In this document: piece after piece, positions 1 through 8,300 of the stretch | Layout: every line of letters starts with the position of its first letter | How positions within the stretch are numbered: the first letter of the stretch is position 1 | IMG/VR virus record: IMGVR_UViG_3300025132_000144 | Location: 1 to 33,926 of that record | Length of the DNA: 33,926 nt | From: a virus | Strand: one strand, 5' to 3' | Position numbers and translations under genes: made by a program | The notes under the pieces: model-generated | Databases searched by the model: none | What the model was told of the DNA's origin: nothing | Seen by the model: only the letters and a program-made list of their open reading frames with translations

Positions 1-1
1 C

Positions 2-415
2 GATCCTGCTGTATCTGAAGCAGAAAGAGGGGAATGGTTATCTCAAATGGAAGGGACAGTTGACGACCTAGAAGGTTTGTCTTTTTCTATGAATGACAAA
101 GGTGATGAGTTTATTTATAATCTAGATGACGATGCTCGTCAGGAGATTAAAGGATATAACTCTAACCTAGAAAACTTCTTTGATAAGTATGTCGATAAAA
201 GTGGCGACTGGGACTTTGACGCTTTGAATACGGATATGTACATCTTAAACAATATTGACAAGATTGTTAGGGGTGTCGCTAATCAGTATAGAAGCAAAGG
301 AACAGAAAGCGTAATTAATGAGATTAAGAATCCTTCGTTTACTCAGGATAAACAAGAAGCTCCTACAAAACAGGAGTCAACTCTAGATATGTTGAGACGA
401 CAAATACTTGGTTAA
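2..415 (+). CDS. Probable head scaffolding protein, C-terminal part (5' partial)
   Basis: The frame is open from base 2 with no stop, so the gene begins to the left of the window. The ATG at 47 is probably internal. The visible 137 residues are acidic and helix-prone, with the stretch GDWDFDALNTD followed by LNNIDKIVRGVANQ, and end in a charged tail (STLDMLRRQILG). A small acidic helical protein directly before a major capsid gene is the usual place for a phage scaffold. The pattern 'DWDF..L..D...LNNIDKI.R' fits proteins seen at this position in Bacteroidota phages. It should act as an internal template during procapsid assembly and then leave. The function rests on position and general character, not on a catalytic motif. 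It could also be another head-maturation protein. Confidence 0.6.
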   Translation, partial: DPAVSEAERGEWLSQMEGTVDDLEGLSFSMNDKGDEFIYNLDDDARQEIKGYNSNLENFFDKYVDKSGDWDFDALNTDMYILNNIDKIVRGVANQYRSKGTESVINEIKNPSFTQDKQEAPTKQESTLDMLRRQILG

Positions 416-437
416 AAACGAAAATTAATTACTTTAT
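408..437 (+). promoter_or_regulatory. Possible Bacteroidota-type promoter for the capsid gene
   Basis: TTG at 408-410 is followed after 19 bases by TACTTTAT at 430-437. The Bacteroidota primary-sigma consensus is TTTG, 17-23 bases, TAnnTTTG, so only the last base of the -7 box differs. Transcription would start near 443, about 10 bases before the capsid ATG. The -33 box lies in the last codons of the upstream gene. AT-rich leaders produce near-matches by chance, so this is tentative. Confidence 0.4.
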
Positions 438-453
438 TTAAAATTATAAAAAA

Positions 454-1875
454 ATGGCAACAGTAAGTTTAGCTTCAGGGATGGTGGCAACACCTTCTAA
501 TGTAGCAGTTGCAACAACATCTAACTATGTTGGTACTTCAACGTTAATTAACGCTGATGGTACAGATGGTATTCCATTACATAAGCGTGACGTTGATGAG
601 CAACTAATTAAGCGATACGGTAATCAAGGTATTACTGGATTAATGGAACTTTTAGGTTCTAAAAAAGAAACACAAGCTCAAACTTTTGAGCACTATGAAG
701 AAACTCTTCTTCATAACCACTTCACAGGTGCTATCTCTAGTAATGATTTAACTGTAGGTACTTCATTTACAGACACAGGAGACGCTTCTGGTAATACAGT
801 AGTTCGTGATGGTGACCTTTTATTAGGTAACACAGGAGTTATGTATTATGTAACTGGTAAAGCTGATGGTTCTGCATCTTCTCAACCAGAAGATAATTTC
901 CAATGTAAATTAGTTTCTACAGGTGCTTTAGCTGGGTCTCCTTCTGATACATCATTTGCTATTGTAGGTAATGCTTACGCAGAGCAAACTGATCAGCCAG
1001 GTGGTATTACTCCTCGTGTAGATCAATACCAAAACAAGTGTCAAATTATCAAGGAATCTTTTATTGTTTCAGGTTCTGAAGCAACTAACGCAGTTTATGT
1101 AAAGGTTAACTCTCCTGAGCATGGTTCTGGTTACTTATGGTACCTACAAGGTGAGGCTGATACTTATCAAAGATTTCAAGATTATGCTGAATTAGCAATG
1201 ATTATTGGAGAAGCTGGTGACAGCACTTTAGATGATGGTGCTACTGATGGTGCTGGTTCTAAAGTTGTAACAACAGAAGGTCTTTTACCATTTATTGAAA
1301 ACAAAGGTCAATCTATGGATCTTGGTTCTTCAGCAATTACTATGGCTGACTTTGATGCTGCTGTTAAGTCTTTAGACAAATACAGAGGTGCAAAAGAGAT
1401 GGCTCTTTACGCTGGTATTAACTTATCTTTAGATATTGATGACTTATTAGCTTCTCAAGGTGCTTACGCAGCTGGTGGTGCTAACTATGGTACTTTCGCT
1501 AATAACAAAGACATGGCGTTGAACTTAGGTTTCAACTCGTTCTCTCGTGGTGGTTACACTTTCCACAAGAAAACTTACGACCTATTTAACCGTCCTGACT
1601 TGTTAGGTGGTACTGGATTTAACTACAATGGTTACGGAATGTGTATTCCTATGGATTCACAAAAAGATGCTAAGTCTGGTGAGAAGATTCCTTCGTTAAG
1701 AATGCGATACAAAGCAGCTAACGGATACTCTCGTGAGATGGAGCACTGGTTAACTGGTGGTGCTATTCTACAAAACAAAACTAACGGTGTTGATGAGTTA
1801 CGTTGTAACTACAGAACTGAGCGTGGTTTTGAAGGATTTGCTCCTAACCGTTTCTTATTGTTCAAAAAATCATAA
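454..1875 (+). CDS. Major capsid protein
   Basis: This 473-residue protein is the likely shell subunit of the icosahedral head (HK97-type fold inferred, not demonstrable by eye). It directly follows the probable scaffold gene and precedes the connector genes. The N-terminal part has VDEQLIKRYGNQGITGLMEL followed by a segment with QTFEHYEETLLHNHF, fitting an N-arm and E-loop. The C-terminus (MEHWLTGGAILQNKTNG, then NYRTERGFEGFAPNRFLLF) matches the final strand pattern seen in capsid proteins of Bacteroidota podoviruses. The centre is rich in Gly, Ala, Thr and Ser. The start is the ATG after an A-rich leader (TTATAAAAAA) with no Shine-Dalgarno sequence, as expected for a Bacteroidota host. Codon use is strongly biased towards repeated codons such as GGT and GCT, as in highly expressed genes. 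Confidence 0.8.
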   Translation: MATVSLASGMVATPSNVAVATTSNYVGTSTLINADGTDGIPLHKRDVDEQLIKRYGNQGITGLMELLGSKKETQAQTFEHYEETLLHNHFTGAISSNDLTVGTSFTDTGDASGNTVVRDGDLLLGNTGVMYYVTGKADGSASSQPEDNFQCKLVSTGALAGSPSDTSFAIVGNAYAEQTDQPGGITPRVDQYQNKCQIIKESFIVSGSEATNAVYVKVNSPEHGSGYLWYLQGEADTYQRFQDYAELAMIIGEAGDSTLDDGATDGAGSKVVTTEGLLPFIENKGQSMDLGSSAITMADFDAAVKSLDKYRGAKEMALYAGINLSLDIDDLLASQGAYAAGGANYGTFANNKDMALNLGFNSFSRGGYTFHKKTYDLFNRPDLLGGTGFNYNGYGMCIPMDSQKDAKSGEKIPSLRMRYKAANGYSREMEHWLTGGAILQNKTNGVDELRCNYRTERGFEGFAPNRFLLFKKS

Positions 1876-1902
1876 TTATTAATATATAAAAAACATAAGA
1901 AA

Positions 1903-2328
1903 ATGGTAGAAAAATATTTATTCGTAAGAGTTGGTGGAGCTGCTGCTACTGAAGATGATGAAGCAACAGGATCAACTTATTATCCGTTTAGTTCTTTTAG
2001 AGGAGCTTGTTCTGGGACATCTGATCAAAAAGGAGCTGTAACTGACGATGATGATGCAGTAAGTTTATTCTTTACACCTAAAGCTTCAACTGGAGCTGGT
2101 GGAGATGCTGATGACGCTCAAGGTGATAATGTAGATGTTGTTATTTTAGCTTGTGCTCAGTATGGTCAAAAGGCTGTAATGGACAATCTTCTTGAACAAA
2201 TGGTTCATGTTTCAAATGATAAAAATTCAGCAATATTAAAAATATTTGATGGGTATGTTGGAAACACTGGTAGCGACTTAACTGGAGTTACAGGTGCTAC
2301 TGTATTACACGTTGAAAATGCTGACTAA
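1903..2328 (+). CDS. Unrecognised small acidic protein, probably virion-associated
   Basis: I do not recognise this 141-residue protein. It is acidic, with an Asp-rich run (TDDDDAVS and GGDADDAQGDN), and rich in Gly, Ala and Thr. It has no transmembrane segment. It begins 27 bases after the capsid stop, shares the capsid gene's codon style, and is followed by a GC hairpin that probably ends the capsid transcript. These facts suggest it is made in large amounts with the capsid. A head-decoration or minor capsid protein is the simplest guess. The segment around residues 75-100 (VDVVILACAQYGQKAVMDNLLEQMVHVSND) is the only obviously structured stretch, an apparent strand-helix. Confidence 0.7.
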   Translation: MVEKYLFVRVGGAAATEDDEATGSTYYPFSSFRGACSGTSDQKGAVTDDDDAVSLFFTPKASTGAGGDADDAQGDNVDVVILACAQYGQKAVMDNLLEQMVHVSNDKNSAILKIFDGYVGNTGSDLTGVTGATVLHVENAD

Positions 2329-2355
2329 TAACTAGCAATAGTTAATTATATTACT

Positions 2356-2378
2356 GGAGGGGAGCAATCCCCTCCTTT
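2356..2378 (+). terminator. GC-rich hairpin after the capsid pair
   Basis: Perfect 8-bp stem GGAGGGGA (2356-2363) / TCCCCTCC (2368-2375) with a GCAA tetraloop (GNRA type), followed only by TTTAT. The stem is very stable for this AT-rich genome. The T-run is short, so it may be a partial terminator or an mRNA-stabilising 3' end that raises capsid output relative to downstream genes. Confidence 0.65.
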
Positions 2379-2413
2379 ATAAAACTTTAAGTTAATTTTA
2401 GAAAATAATTATT

Positions 2414-3292
2414 ATGACACCAACAAAAAATCGTAAGGCTGTTACGCCTCCTACGTCTACTAAGGTCGAAGCTAAAGCTCCCGTAGTAGAAAAAAAATTC
2501 ACTCCTCAATTTACTAATAAGAAACAAGAGTATAAGCCTTCTGTTTATCAATTAGTATCAAAATCTAAAAGAAGAGATGGAATGCCTCAATACCCTATAG
2601 TTTCTTTGCTAAAGGCTGAGGATATTATATTTGATCCTGAAAAAGGAGAAAATAGAAAGATTAGATACGTTCCTGGTGAAACCTCTATATTTGTAGACGA
2701 CCACCCAGAAACGGCTAGAATGAGAGAACCTATATCTTTTAATAATGGTTTTCTTTTTGTAGATCACACTAACCCTACTCTTAAAAAGTATTTAGATACT
2801 TGCAACGCTAACGGTAGTAATCCTCATAGAATAAAATCTAAAAACATTTTATTTACAATGAAGGATGATGAAAAAAATGCACAAGAAAAAATAGCAAAGG
2901 TAGCTGATGTTATGGATGCTGTACAAAGTGCTCTTAAAATGCCTTTAAATGAGCTTGTAGGGTATGCTAAGGTATTAGGTGTTAATACCAATAAGAGTGT
3001 AGATGAGATTCGCTGGGATATGAAGATCCAAGCAGAAAAGAATCCTACAGCTTTCTTAGCAGGTATGAATGATCCTCGTACAGAGATGAAACAACTTTTA
3101 TTAATGGCTGAGGAATCAGGTATTATCTCTATGAAGAAATCAGGTGTAACTTGGGTATCTTCAGGTAATACTATTTGTGTCCCTGCAATTGGAGTTAAGC
3201 CTATCGAGAGAATGGTAGACTTTTGCTCTGAAGGTGAGGGAGAGCAGATATACTCTGAGATAGAGCGTAGACTAAAAGCGATTAATGGATAA
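2414..3292 (+). CDS. Unrecognised 292-residue protein, probable virion or connector-associated
   Basis: No family is recognised with confidence. Residues 1-40 are Lys/Pro/Thr-rich and look disordered. Residues 45-140 look like a mixed alpha/beta domain (PSVYQLVSKSKRRDGMPQYP, then IIFDPEKGENRKIRYVPGE). After a charged linker, residues 150-235 are helical (LNELVGYAKVLGVNTNKSVDEIRWDMK) and faintly resemble small helix-extended-helix modules. The C-terminal 55 residues (ISMKKSGVTWVSSGNTICVP) look like a small beta-hairpin domain. The start is an ATG after TTAGAAAATAATTATT, with no Shine-Dalgarno sequence. It lies between two hairpin terminators, so it may form its own transcription unit within the late block. 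Position between capsid and adaptor genes suggests a role in head completion. Confidence 0.65.
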   Translation: MTPTKNRKAVTPPTSTKVEAKAPVVEKKFTPQFTNKKQEYKPSVYQLVSKSKRRDGMPQYPIVSLLKAEDIIFDPEKGENRKIRYVPGETSIFVDDHPETARMREPISFNNGFLFVDHTNPTLKKYLDTCNANGSNPHRIKSKNILFTMKDDEKNAQEKIAKVADVMDAVQSALKMPLNELVGYAKVLGVNTNKSVDEIRWDMKIQAEKNPTAFLAGMNDPRTEMKQLLLMAEESGIISMKKSGVTWVSSGNTICVPAIGVKPIERMVDFCSEGEGEQIYSEIERRLKAING

Positions 3293-3312
3293 TGTATTAA
3301 TGCTATATATAC

Positions 3313-3343
3313 AAGAGGGGGACTTAACGGTCTCCCTTTTTTT
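3313..3343 (+). terminator. Rho-independent terminator
   Basis: Stem GGGGGAC (3317-3323) / GTCTCCC (3330-3336), one G-T wobble, loop TTAACG, followed by seven T's (3337-3343). A-T pairs with the T-run extend the stem downwards (3313-3316). It sits 20 bases after the stop of the preceding gene. Its T-run overlaps the -33 box of the next promoter. Confidence 0.8.
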
Positions 3344-3370
3344 GTTATACGGATTTATTTCGTACTTTTG
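3341..3370 (+). promoter_or_regulatory. Bacteroidota-type promoter for the connector/tail genes
   Basis: TTTG (3341-3344), 18 bases, then TACTTTTG (3363-3370) followed by C. This is an exact match to the Bacteroidota consensus TTTG-N17-23-TAnnTTTG. The expected start is near 3376, about 17 bases before the ATG at 3393. It begins inside the preceding terminator's T-run, so one stretch both ends the upstream unit and starts the adaptor/nozzle unit. It is the best promoter in the window. Confidence 0.75.
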
Positions 3371-3392
3371 CTAGGGAATAAAACACACAATA

Positions 3393-4121
3393 ATGACGAT
3401 TGATGAAGTATACAGACTCGTGCAAACCTTTGCAAATAAAGAACAGAGAGGTTTTATAGCACCCTCTGAATTTAACTTATTGGCAAAACAAGCAGAGTTA
3501 GAATTATATAATAAAAGACTTTCTATAGTAAAAGAGAAAGCCCCTACAAAAAGATCTCAAGGAATATACGGGGAGAGTTTATCTCCAGAGTTAGCAAGAC
3601 AAGATATAGCTACGTTTTTAGTTGGGTCTTCTGTCACTGGAGTTAGTAAACTGTCACCCCACCTTGGGTCAACTTTTACTTTAACTAGTGATTATGTAGA
3701 GTCTATGTTTATTCACATAGATGAGGAGCATAGTATTTCAACTAACATTCCTGTAGATATTGTAGAACCAAAAGATGTGAATCAAATCCTTAGAAGTAGT
3801 TTGGTAAAACCATCTATGGAATACCCTATAGCTCTACTTGGGGCTGATGCTTCAGGTGCTTCTAAAGTGTTTTCTGTTTTTCCTGAAAATATAACTAAAG
3901 TTGTAGTTTACCATTACAGGAATCAAAATACGCCAAAATGGAACTATGTTACTATAGGGGGGAAACCTGTTTACAACCACTCAGGATCAAATGGATTTAA
4001 ATTATCTGTTAGGTGTCATGGAGAGATTGTAGTAAAAATATTAGAATATTTAGGAGTTTCAATTAGAGAGCCTGAAGTTGTGCAATACGCACAATCTAAC
4101 GAGATAAAATCAGATAGTTAA
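3393..4121 (+). CDS. Head-tail adaptor / ring protein (R1-like)
   Basis: The 242-residue product begins MTIDEVYRLVQTFANKEQRG, then FIAPSEFNLLAKQAELELYN. This 'DEVY.LV...NKEQRGFI.PSEFN..A..A' signature recurs in connector or ring proteins of crAss-like and related Bacteroidota phages, encoded just before the second adaptor and nozzle genes. The N-terminal 60 residues are helical; the middle is beta-rich and variable. A C-terminal helix (FKLSVRCHGEIVVKILEYLG) is followed by a polar tail. It should form part of the oligomeric ring joining the portal to the tail nozzle. It has its own consensus promoter and stops two bases before the next ATG, so the two are probably translationally coupled. Family assignment is from pattern memory. 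Confidence 0.7.
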   Translation: MTIDEVYRLVQTFANKEQRGFIAPSEFNLLAKQAELELYNKRLSIVKEKAPTKRSQGIYGESLSPELARQDIATFLVGSSVTGVSKLSPHLGSTFTLTSDYVESMFIHIDEEHSISTNIPVDIVEPKDVNQILRSSLVKPSMEYPIALLGADASGASKVFSVFPENITKVVVYHYRNQNTPKWNYVTIGGKPVYNHSGSNGFKLSVRCHGEIVVKILEYLGVSIREPEVVQYAQSNEIKSDS

Positions 4122-4123
4122 TT

Positions 4124-5323
4124 ATGGCAATAGATTACACAAATATAGATGAGGTCGTAAATGACTTTCAGTTAATGATAGATGATACGTCTTATGATAA
4201 AAACGCACAAATTTATCAGTTAAGATTATTAGCACTTCAAGGCTTAAGAGAACTTAAGTTTGATGTTGAGCAAAGTGTTAAAACAAAGGAATTATTTATA
4301 AACACTACTACTCTTAAATGTACCTTGCCTACTGATTATGTAAAAATGATTAAAATTGGTTTTAAGAATGATAATGATGAGATTCATCCTTTAGGTTATA
4401 AATCTAATTTATCTTTAAATGCAGGTGCACAATCGTTTATTAATGATGATTCTTATAACGAAAACAATCCTTACTACCATACAGACATAGGTAAAAAGTT
4501 TGGTGTAGGTGGAGGGAAAAATTCTTTAGGATACTACAGGTTAAATAGAGATAAAAATACTGTAAGTTTTTCTTCAGATGTAGCTGGTAAAACAGTGTTT
4601 ATGGAGTATATATCTGATGGTTTAGGATCTGACCAATCCGAAACAGAGGGTCAACAACCAAGAGATCATATTATAAGACTTGATTTTAATTCTGCTGGTA
4701 CAACAGGTGATAAAATTCGAAATGGATCTGTGTTAAGAATCCCACGAGCTGATTCGAGTTCATCTTATTATAGCTATGTTTTTACAACTGGTACTCCAAC
4801 AACTCATTCACACATTAAAATTGCAGCAGAAGATGATGCTGCAGTAGTAGCAGAAAAATTTTCTACTGCGATAAACGGGGGTTACTCTCATTTGGATATA
4901 TTTCCTAAAAGTAATAAAATAAAAGCATCTCATTTTACAAGTTCAAGCATAGTTACTTTAACGTATAGCGATATAACTGCAGATCCATACCCTCTTAGTC
5001 TTGAGGACGCAAACTTTAATAATAATCTTAGTCAAACTGTTGGTGTAAGCACAATTAAAGTTGTAACCTCTCAAACTTTAATTCAACAAGGGATTGCTGG
5101 TACTGGACCTAGAGTTCATAAGTTATGTGAGGAGGCTTTACGTTGTTACATATACTACAAATACATTCAAAGAAAACGTGGCGTTCCTGCTAACGAGAAA
5201 CAAATGGCTAAAAGAGCTTACTATAACGAGAAAAGATTAGCAAGAGCTAGAATGATGAACTTTAATAAAGAAGCTGCTATGCAGATTTCTAGAAAAGCGT
5301 TTAAGCAATCTCCTAAGATATAA
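4124..5323 (+). CDS. Head-tail adaptor / tail tubular A-like protein with an inserted domain
   Basis: The 399-residue product has two recognisable ends. Residues 1-95 (YQLRLLALQGLRELKFDVEQ, then TLPTDYVKMIKIGF and HPLGYKSN) match the N-terminal half of tail-tubular-A/gatekeeper-like adaptors. Residues 330-399 match their C-terminal helix pair (HKLCEEALRCYIYYKYIQRK, then VPANEKQMAKRAYYNEKRLA and a KQSPK end). Between them, residues about 175-330 form an extra beta-rich, Thr/Ser-rich domain (YVFTTGTPTTHSH, then AVVAEKFSTAIN). Family members as I know them are near 230-250 residues, so this looks like a domain inserted into a surface loop. The protein should sit below the portal and bind the nozzle encoded next, six bases downstream. 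Confidence 0.75.
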   Translation: MAIDYTNIDEVVNDFQLMIDDTSYDKNAQIYQLRLLALQGLRELKFDVEQSVKTKELFINTTTLKCTLPTDYVKMIKIGFKNDNDEIHPLGYKSNLSLNAGAQSFINDDSYNENNPYYHTDIGKKFGVGGGKNSLGYYRLNRDKNTVSFSSDVAGKTVFMEYISDGLGSDQSETEGQQPRDHIIRLDFNSAGTTGDKIRNGSVLRIPRADSSSSYYSYVFTTGTPTTHSHIKIAAEDDAAVVAEKFSTAINGGYSHLDIFPKSNKIKASHFTSSSIVTLTYSDITADPYPLSLEDANFNNNLSQTVGVSTIKVVTSQTLIQQGIAGTGPRVHKLCEEALRCYIYYKYIQRKRGVPANEKQMAKRAYYNEKRLARARMMNFNKEAAMQISRKAFKQSPKI

Positions 5324-5329
5324 TTTACA

Positions 5330-8300
5330 ATGGCACAAGATAAAAGAGTATTTACGGGTGGGATGGATAAAGACTCTGAACCACGCCTAATTAAGCAGGG
5401 TGACTATAGAGACGCAAAAAACATTAGGAATATTGCTTCGTCTGATGGTACCTCAGGGTCTGTTGAGAATATAGAGGGGACTAACGAAACTAACTATAAC
5501 TTTATAGACGAGTCAGAAACTATAGTAGAGGTAATAAATGATCAGGTAGTTACAGTAACTCAAAATTTTGAGTATAAAGATATTATCTTTTCTGGTAAAG
5601 AGGTTTATAATGCAACTTATAGTTTTGCACCTCTTAATGTAAACGCTTCAGGAAGTTTGTTTCCATTATTTTCAAACTTACCTTCAGGTAATCTTGGTTG
5701 GGCAGGTTTAAATGGAGCCTTAGGTACTTCAGCATATTTACATTCAAGGTTTAATCCTGATAATGGTACTTTAAGTCAGAATATACCTCTTTTAGCTACA
5801 AATTCTGTATCTGGAGAAACAACCCCTATATTGGGTCGTTCAGAATTATACGTTATACATGGCTCTAGTATAAATGCCTATAATGCAGGTGTTTTAACTG
5901 AAATGAATGGTACTGAACCTCTTGATGGATCTAGATTATTTATTTTAAGAATAATATCAAACGTTCCAGATGTAAGTTTTGAACTTGATTTTTCTCACTC
6001 AAACCTAACAATTGGTGCTTCAGGCGAATTAGGTAGTGGTGGTATTGCCCCTACATATTGGAGTAATACTCTTGACGAAAACCTTACATACGGAAGCCTA
6101 GATATTATGGCACCTGGAAATCAGGTAGTTCTAGGGTCTGCCTCAGGGATTCAAGAGGAACTATCTGAAATAACTGTAGATGGAGACCTTGTATCAAGTA
6201 CTGCTGAGAATGATGATGGAAGCCCTATAGGGGATATAAATGTTTTTAGTGGGAACTCAAACATAACAGAGGTTCAGATGACTATCTCTGGTTTTAATCC
6301 TACCTCAGCTCAAGATCCTCTAAACGAGTTTAAAATGTTTAGTGTTGCTCAAAATGAAGATGGCTCTATTCAAGCTATACCTTTTGCTGTGGATCAGTTT
6401 GGTCTTTTTGAAAGTGACTTTAATAGTGGGGATCCTTTTGAGTTTGACGGTGATCAAACAGAAATAGCTGCCTCACTTATAGATAAGCTTAGCGTTCCTT
6501 TTAGTACTCAGATAATTGTTCCTTCAGGTTCTTCTTCTGTAACTCATACTATATCTACAGCAAATCAAAACGTTGCAACTGACTTTAGTGCTAACACTGT
6601 ATTAGGTGTTGCTAGGAGTTCAAACCTTAGTGCTGAAGCTTCTGCTAGTGACTTTCTTGTTGTAGAGTCTTACGACTCTCTTTCTAGTTTTAATTACGGA
6701 AGGTTTAACTCTAACTTTATTGACTCTAATCCTAGTGTAGCTATACTTAACGATTCTATAACTATAGCAAATCCTAGTCGTGGGGGTGCGTTTAATAGGG
6801 AGATATTTTTCCCTGTTCCCTCTACAGGTATAGTTAAAGGTGAGACCTACAGAATAGAAGCAAACATATCTACTTTTTCTTCTTCAGGTAATTCTATTAC
6901 TTTTCAAACTCAAGATGGAAACAATATTAGCCCTGCAGTAACATCTACTGACAGTAGTTTTTCCTTTCAGTTTGAAGCAGTAGAAAACAACCAATTATTT
7001 AAACTGGTTATAGCTAACGATTTTGCAGAACAAGATACTATAGTTATGTCTGGGGTATCAATAAGACAATATCAAAATCCTGTAGGTAGTCTTATAGTTG
7101 AATTTAGAGCCTCTCATAATTTTGATTTAGTTTTTGGTACTGATGTAGCCACTGTTATAGATCAGTATGAACAGGGTACATCTATAAGAGATTTAGAGTG
7201 GTTTAGTGGGGTTAATGTTAATTTACTTCAAACTATTCAGTACGGAGAAGTTTATGATAATATAATTGCTGGTAATCAAGATTATCTCGATCAAATAGAA
7301 GAGTTAGATAATACTATAGCATCTCTTCAGGATCAACTTAATAGTTTAACCACAGAGTATAATGCTACTATAACATCTTTAAACGATGCTCTTGCGTTAG
7401 ACTCATCAGAAGCGATAGGTAGCTACAACTTAATAAATGGTAGTGCTTCAAATTTAGCTGAGGCTATTGCTGCAAATGATGAATCTCTTGCTGTTCTGTT
7501 TGATACTTTAGGTTCTAATCAAGATCAGGTAGATGATGCTTTTGCATCAGGTGAAGCACAAGGTATTGCTTCTGCTGCTGCTGAATTAGCTGCGTTACAA
7601 ATCGAATTAGATGAAGCATTAGATAATCTTGAAAACGCTACTGCCACTGTAGTAAACGCTGTAGGTCAAAATTTAATTACAAATGGGGACTTTACTTCAG
7701 TTGGCTCTCTATTAAATGGTAGTTTAGGTTGGAGGCTTTATGATGGTGACAATAGTTTTGGAGCTGCCCAGGCTACTGGGGAAGATATATCTATTCAAGA
7801 TCCAGGTAATGGAAATGGCTTTTTAAGGCTAAGAAGAGAGCTTGATGCTATTGTTGATGAAATAACGTCTGTTGCTGCTTGGAATACTACAGAAAACTCA
7901 TCAGAGATTACGGAGTCTTCAAAAATCTATAGGCTTCAATTTGATGTGGTTTCGTCAACAACAGTTGCTGGCTACCCATCAACCTCTTTACTGCAATATT
8001 ATGATGGGTCAGGTTGGGTAGATGTAGGAAGTGTAAGTGGCCTCCACGATACAAATAAAGTTATTTTTTACGAAGCTACAGGAACTATCTTTGCAATAAG
8101 GTTAAGAATAAATGATCGTATTTTAGATTTAGATAACTTTAGCCTTCAAGAGATAAGCACAGATACTTTAGATGATTTTTATGAGTTAGAAAATAATCTT
8201 TCTACTGCTCAAGAGACTCTTCTTGAAATTGAAGAAGCTATAGCTTTAGATACAGATGTTCTTGTTGAAGCAAACCCTGGTGTAACTGTAGAGAATTTAA

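Noticed and set aside
2860-3060. Possible SAP or Rho-N-like DNA-binding motif in the 292-residue protein
   Set aside because: The helix pattern LNELVGYAKVLGVNTNKSVDEI is only loosely similar; key residues cannot be assigned by eye.
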